From the NCBI RefSeq assembly GCF_002843315.1, contig NZ_MVDD01000011.1:1-64000 (forward strand): a stretch of 64,000 bases of DNA, written 5' to 3'. The notes beneath the pieces are model-generated. The model had not been told where the DNA came from. It made no database searches and saw only the letters and a list, made by a program, of their open reading frames with translations. Shown one piece after another: positions 60,523 through 64,000 of the stretch. The stretch's first letter is position 1; the number at the start of each line of letters is the position of its first letter. Position numbers and translations under genes: made by a program. The stretch is from Labilibaculum filiforme (GTDB lineage: Bacteria > Bacteroidota > Bacteroidia > Bacteroidales > Marinifilaceae).

Positions 60523-62055
60523 ATGAAAACTTATTGGCTTTTGTTATTGTTGTGTATTGGGTTACCAGCTCATTCTCAGCAAAAAGAAGCAGGAAAACAA
60601 ACTTATTCTGCTAATTGGGAATCTTTAAAACAACACCAAACTCCGGAATGGTTCCGCGATGCTAAATTTGGGATCTATTTTCACTGGGGTGTTTATTCGT
60701 ATATGGGCGAGGGAGAATGGTATTCGCACCACATGTATGAAGACAAAGACGAGGGTTGGAATCATGATTTAAGAGAGCATCATGTGGAGACATATGGGGA
60801 TTCAACGCAGTATTATGATTTTATTTCAAAATTTACCGCCAAATATTTCGACGCCAACGATTGGGCAAAGTTGTTTAAAGATGCTGGCGTTCGTTTTGTT
60901 GGACCTGTAGCCGAACATTGCGATAATTTCTCGAACTGGGACAGCAAAGTAAATAAATACAACAGTGTTAATTATGGACCTAAACGCGACATTGTTGGCG
61001 AATTGGAAAAAGCTATTAAAGGACAAGATTTGAAATTTGTGACCACTTTCCATCACAGTTGGGAGTGGGGTTGGTATAATCTTTGGAATGGTTTGGCCGA
61101 CACTACCAATACTGAATTTAGAGAAATGCTTGGTGAAGTAACGTCTCCGGAGACCTTCTATCGTTTGGGTAAGGATGCAAGTGGACAATCAAACTATAAA
61201 GTTCTTGCTGAAGATCAACCGAGTAAGGAATTTGTAGACCTGTGGAAAGCCAAGGTTTACGAGGTGGTTGACAAATACAAACCCGATTTATTGTGGTTCG
61301 ATAGTCGTGTGTTCTTGCTTCCCGAAAAGGTGAGAAAAGAAATGGTAGCTTATTACTACAACAAAGGTTTGGAATGGAACAAAGAAGTAACACTAACCTA
61401 TAAAAATGAAGATTTAGCGAAAGGTGCAGGCGTAATTGATATGGAAAGAGGGCGCTTTGATGAAACGACTGATTTCCCTTGGTTGACCGACGATTCGTAT
61501 GCATGGAACACCTGGAGTTGGAGTGACAAGCTTCAACTAAAAACACCAGATATTATTGTTGATGAATTAGCCGATATCTCAAGTAAGAATGGTTGTTTGA
61601 TCTTAAACATCACACCTTCAGCCGATGGGTTCATTCCTCAGGAACAGCGCGATGGATTGTTGGAAATTGGACAATGGTTAAAAGTAAATGGGGAGGCAAT
61701 TTACGATACTCGTCCGTTTGTTACTTATGGCGAAGGAGTTACCAAGCTGAATAAAAACCATTTCGGAGGGGTTCAAGGACGAGGAGTTCAGTACACTGCA
61801 GAAGATTTTAGATTCACTCAAAACGGGAAAAACCTATATATTATTCAACTGGGAACACCAGAACCAGCGAAAGAATTTCTATTAAAATCTTTTGCGGAGG
61901 ATGGAAAAGCTGCAGGAATGAAAATATCTAAGATCCAAGTATTGGGTAGTAAGGAAAAAATTGTTTGGTCGTTAGCGAAAGGTGGTTTAACACTTACTTC
62001 TCCGGCAACAATACCAAACGATAAAGCTGTTGTTTATAAAGTTATTTTGAAATAA
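60523..62055 (+). CDS. GH29 alpha-L-fucosidase
   Basis: This 510-residue secreted enzyme has a signal peptide (about 1-18), a GH29 barrel ('WFRDAKFGIYFHWGVYSYMG' near residue 43, 'HHSWEWGW' near 177) and the nucleophile D260 in 'DLLWFDSR'. A C-terminal beta-sandwich (about 395-510) completes it. It removes terminal alpha-L-fucose from glycans or fucose-containing algal polysaccharides. A sulfatase gene follows after 70 bases, so the pair probably handles sulfated fucosides. The usual WFDG is WFDS here, seen in several GH29 members. Confidence 0.93.
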   Translation: MKTYWLLLLLCIGLPAHSQQKEAGKQTYSANWESLKQHQTPEWFRDAKFGIYFHWGVYSYMGEGEWYSHHMYEDKDEGWNHDLREHHVETYGDSTQYYDFISKFTAKYFDANDWAKLFKDAGVRFVGPVAEHCDNFSNWDSKVNKYNSVNYGPKRDIVGELEKAIKGQDLKFVTTFHHSWEWGWYNLWNGLADTTNTEFREMLGEVTSPETFYRLGKDASGQSNYKVLAEDQPSKEFVDLWKAKVYEVVDKYKPDLLWFDSRVFLLPEKVRKEMVAYYYNKGLEWNKEVTLTYKNEDLAKGAGVIDMERGRFDETTDFPWLTDDSYAWNTWSWSDKLQLKTPDIIVDELADISSKNGCLILNITPSADGFIPQEQRDGLLEIGQWLKVNGEAIYDTRPFVTYGEGVTKLNKNHFGGVQGRGVQYTAEDFRFTQNGKNLYIIQLGTPEPAKEFLLKSFAEDGKAAGMKISKIQVLGSKEKIVWSLAKGGLTLTSPATIPNDKAVVYKVILK

Positions 62056-62124
62056 ATAATACGATCGCATTCGACAAATAAAGAAGACAAGTTTTATTCG
62101 TAAAGTTTAATATATTTCATAACA

Positions 62125-63702
62125 ATGAAAAAAATCATTCAAATAATTGTATTGGCAGTAGTTGCAATGAGTTGCTCCAATACTCAACAGCCCAATATCA
62201 TTTATATCATGAGCGACGATCATGCAGCTCATGCAATTGGTGCTTATGGTGGTCGTTTGGCTACATTAGATCCGACTCCAAATTTGGATAAATTGGCTAG
62301 TGAAGGAATGCTGTTCGAGAATTGTTTTGCCACTAATTCAATTTGTACGCCAAGTAGGGCAACAATACTTACTGGCCAATACAGTCAAACAAACGGTGTT
62401 CTCGATCTTGACGGCGTGTTGGATACGAGCAAACAGTATTTACCCGTAGAAATGAAAAAGTTGGGTTATGAAACAGCAATTATCGGGAAATGGCACTTGA
62501 AAATTGAACCTTCGGCATTCGATTATTACAGTGTTTTGGAAGGACAGGGAAAGTATTTTAATCCTGAATTTTACGAAAAAGGGAAAGGGAAATATCCCAA
62601 TAATATCGTGAAAACAGAAGGTCATTCGTCGGATGTAATTACCAATAAGGTGATTAGCTGGATTACGGGTAGAAAAGACAAGAAAAAACCGTTCTTTTTA
62701 ATGTATCACTTTAAAGCTCCTCACGATTGGTTTGAAAATGCTCCTCGTTACGATAGCTATCTTGCTGATGTTAAAGTGCCTGAGCCTGAAAATCTATATT
62801 CGCAACCCAACTGGGGATCGGAAGGTACACGTGGACGAAATGACAGTTTGATTCATGAAATTGGCACTTCGGTTTCTCGCAGACACCAATTTAATGGCTA
62901 TGTTGATCATTTTAAAATTGATAAGAACATACCTGACCACGAGGCCACTTCAATGGCTTACCAAATGTATTTGAAAAAATATCTGCGTTGTGTAAAAGGA
63001 GTTGATGATAATCTTGGGAATTTTTTTCAATTTTTAAAAGACAATGATTTATACAAAAATACAGTGATTGTTTATTCGGCCGATCAGGGGATGATGCTGG
63101 GAGAGCACGATATGGTAGACAAACGCTGGATGTACGAAGAGGCTACGCGCATGCCTTTTATCATTCATTATCCGGAATTGGTAAAAGCTGGGCAACGTAG
63201 CCAAAGTATCATCAATAATACCGATTTTGCGCCAACATTAATCGATTTGGCAGGAGGAAAAGTTCCGGATAAGATGCAGGGGAAAAGCATTATTCCTTTG
63301 TTGAATGGAGAGGAACCGGCCGATTGGAGAACAGGGACTTATTATCGTTACTGGATGCATTTAACGCATCACGATATACCTGCACATTTTGGGATCCGAA
63401 CCAAAGACTATAAGCTTATTTTCTTTTATGGTCGTCACTGGGATTTGAAACAGGAAGGTGATTTGTCAAGAAATTGGTTGACTCCGGATCGTTCGTTTAA
63501 AGTGCGACCAACTCCTGTTTCGTGGGAATTGTACGATTTGAATAAAGACCCGCATGAAGTAAATAATGTGTATAATAATCCGGCTTATTCGGAAGTGATA
63601 AAAGAGTTAAAAGTTGAACTGAAACGCCAACGCGAAGCGTACAATGAAACTGACAAAGCTTATCCTCATATTCAAAAAAATGTGGATGAAAATTGGAACT
63701 AA
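62125..63702 (+). CDS. Formylglycine-dependent sulfatase (S1 family) lipoprotein
   Basis: This 525-residue lipoprotein has lipidation site C17 ('AMSC'), metal-binding D31-D32 in 'YIMSDDHAAHA' and the maturation motif C74-TPSR, where Cys is oxidised to formylglycine. Further blocks are 'IGKWHLK' and 'YSADQGMMLGEHDMVDKRWMYE' (split over a turn), both typical of S1 sulfatases. The Cys-type motif requires a maturase (anSME or FGE) not in the window. It probably desulfates an algal or host glycan together with the GH29 enzyme upstream. Substrate subfamily is not assigned. Confidence 0.94.
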   Translation: MKKIIQIIVLAVVAMSCSNTQQPNIIYIMSDDHAAHAIGAYGGRLATLDPTPNLDKLASEGMLFENCFATNSICTPSRATILTGQYSQTNGVLDLDGVLDTSKQYLPVEMKKLGYETAIIGKWHLKIEPSAFDYYSVLEGQGKYFNPEFYEKGKGKYPNNIVKTEGHSSDVITNKVISWITGRKDKKKPFFLMYHFKAPHDWFENAPRYDSYLADVKVPEPENLYSQPNWGSEGTRGRNDSLIHEIGTSVSRRHQFNGYVDHFKIDKNIPDHEATSMAYQMYLKKYLRCVKGVDDNLGNFFQFLKDNDLYKNTVIVYSADQGMMLGEHDMVDKRWMYEEATRMPFIIHYPELVKAGQRSQSIINNTDFAPTLIDLAGGKVPDKMQGKSIIPLLNGEEPADWRTGTYYRYWMHLTHHDIPAHFGIRTKDYKLIFFYGRHWDLKQEGDLSRNWLTPDRSFKVRPTPVSWELYDLNKDPHEVNNVYNNPAYSEVIKELKVELKRQREAYNETDKAYPHIQKNVDENWN

Positions 63703-63739
63703 TCTAGTTGTTAATACAATTTTATAACAAGCATAAAAG

Positions 63740-63773
63740 AACCGGTTGAGCATCTGCTTCAACCGGTTTTTGC
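63740..63773 (+). terminator. Rho-independent terminator after the sulfatase
   Basis: The stem aaccggttga/tcaaccggtt is followed by five T residues. The remaining 227 bases of the window hold nothing I recognise. Confidence 0.9.
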
Positions 63774-64000
63774 ATTTATGTTTTATCGTCGTGTAATAGT
63801 CTTATTTTTAAATTCTTAAGCCAAAACCAAAATCCCAACACCAAATACCCAATTCAATGCTAATAATATAGAAACTACACACTTTTCGTGATGAAGGGAG
63901 AGAAATGCATGTGAGATTGATTTTCATGGATGAACTATTTATATAAGTGAATTTTGAAAAGGGAATGCAAGCAGTTCGTTGCATTCGCTCCTTTGCTATT

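Noticed and set aside
61118-61546. 142-codon minus-strand frame inside the GH29 gene
   Set aside because: It is antisense to the fucosidase active-site region and looks like a shadow frame.

Overview
The window reads as chromosomal DNA of an AT-rich, probably marine member of the Bacteroidota, most likely near the Marinilabiliales. The evidence is Bacteroidota-type -7 promoter elements (TAnnTTTG), many lipoproteins with short lipoboxes, TonB receptors, LytTR/LytS signalling, an ACR3-type ars operon and carbohydrate-active enzymes typical of algal polysaccharide degraders (GH117, GH3, GH29, a formylglycine sulfatase). The genus is inference from gene content only.

Layout. 0-0.4 kb: the end of an IS transposase, a decayed tRNA copy and an intact tRNA-Arg(ACG). 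0.6-9.2 kb: an AsmA-like protein, a MATE exporter and several small or unknown secreted proteins, separated by long AT-rich gaps with repeats. 9.6-25.5 kb: the centre of interest, a run of same-strand genes with four cobalamin riboswitches. The first precedes a BtuFCD-like importer. The second precedes another binding lipoprotein, a fused NifH-NifD-like reductase and a NifK-like partner. The third and fourth precede TonB receptors, the last with a BtuG-like beta-propeller lipoprotein. 25.6-37.4 kb: GH20 hexosaminidase, CHAD protein, PBP1A, a FIST/hybrid-kinase pair, TruA and a C69 dipeptidase. 37.8-44.6 kb: two GH3 enzymes separated by three tandem copies of a structured repeat, then GH117. 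45.3-51.3 kb: a nitrilase-family hydrolase, a CNNM/CorC-like protein, an SDR and an arsR-DUF6428-arsC-acr3 operon. 51.7-59 kb: a queuosine-precursor transporter, then a TolC-MacA-MacB-kinase-LytTR regulator cluster. 59.5-63.7 kb: a lipocalin-like lipoprotein, GH29 fucosidase and a sulfatase.

How the main system may work. The four riboswitches should shut the locus off when adenosylcobalamin is plentiful. TonB receptors and the BtuG-like protein would capture a corrinoid or related tetrapyrrole, two paralogous periplasmic lipoproteins would pass it on, and the permease and ATPase would import it. The nitrogenase-like pair keeps the Fe-protein cysteines and a set of cluster cysteines (three in the NifD-like part, one in the NifK-like part) resembling dark-operative protochlorophyllide reductase. 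By hand alignment it lacks both FeMo-cofactor ligands. I infer an ATP-driven reductase acting on an imported corrinoid or tetrapyrrole, not nitrogen fixation. The substrate is unknown.

Other unexplained structure: two intergenic arrays of degenerate 21-bp repeats (about 7.3 and 45.0 kb), the hairpin-rich repeat near 40 kb, duplicated hairpins near 3.9 and 4.0 kb, and a structured leader ahead of the queuosine-precursor transporter. The last 300 bases hold a terminator and otherwise nothing I recognise. Residue counts, alignments and pairings were done by eye.
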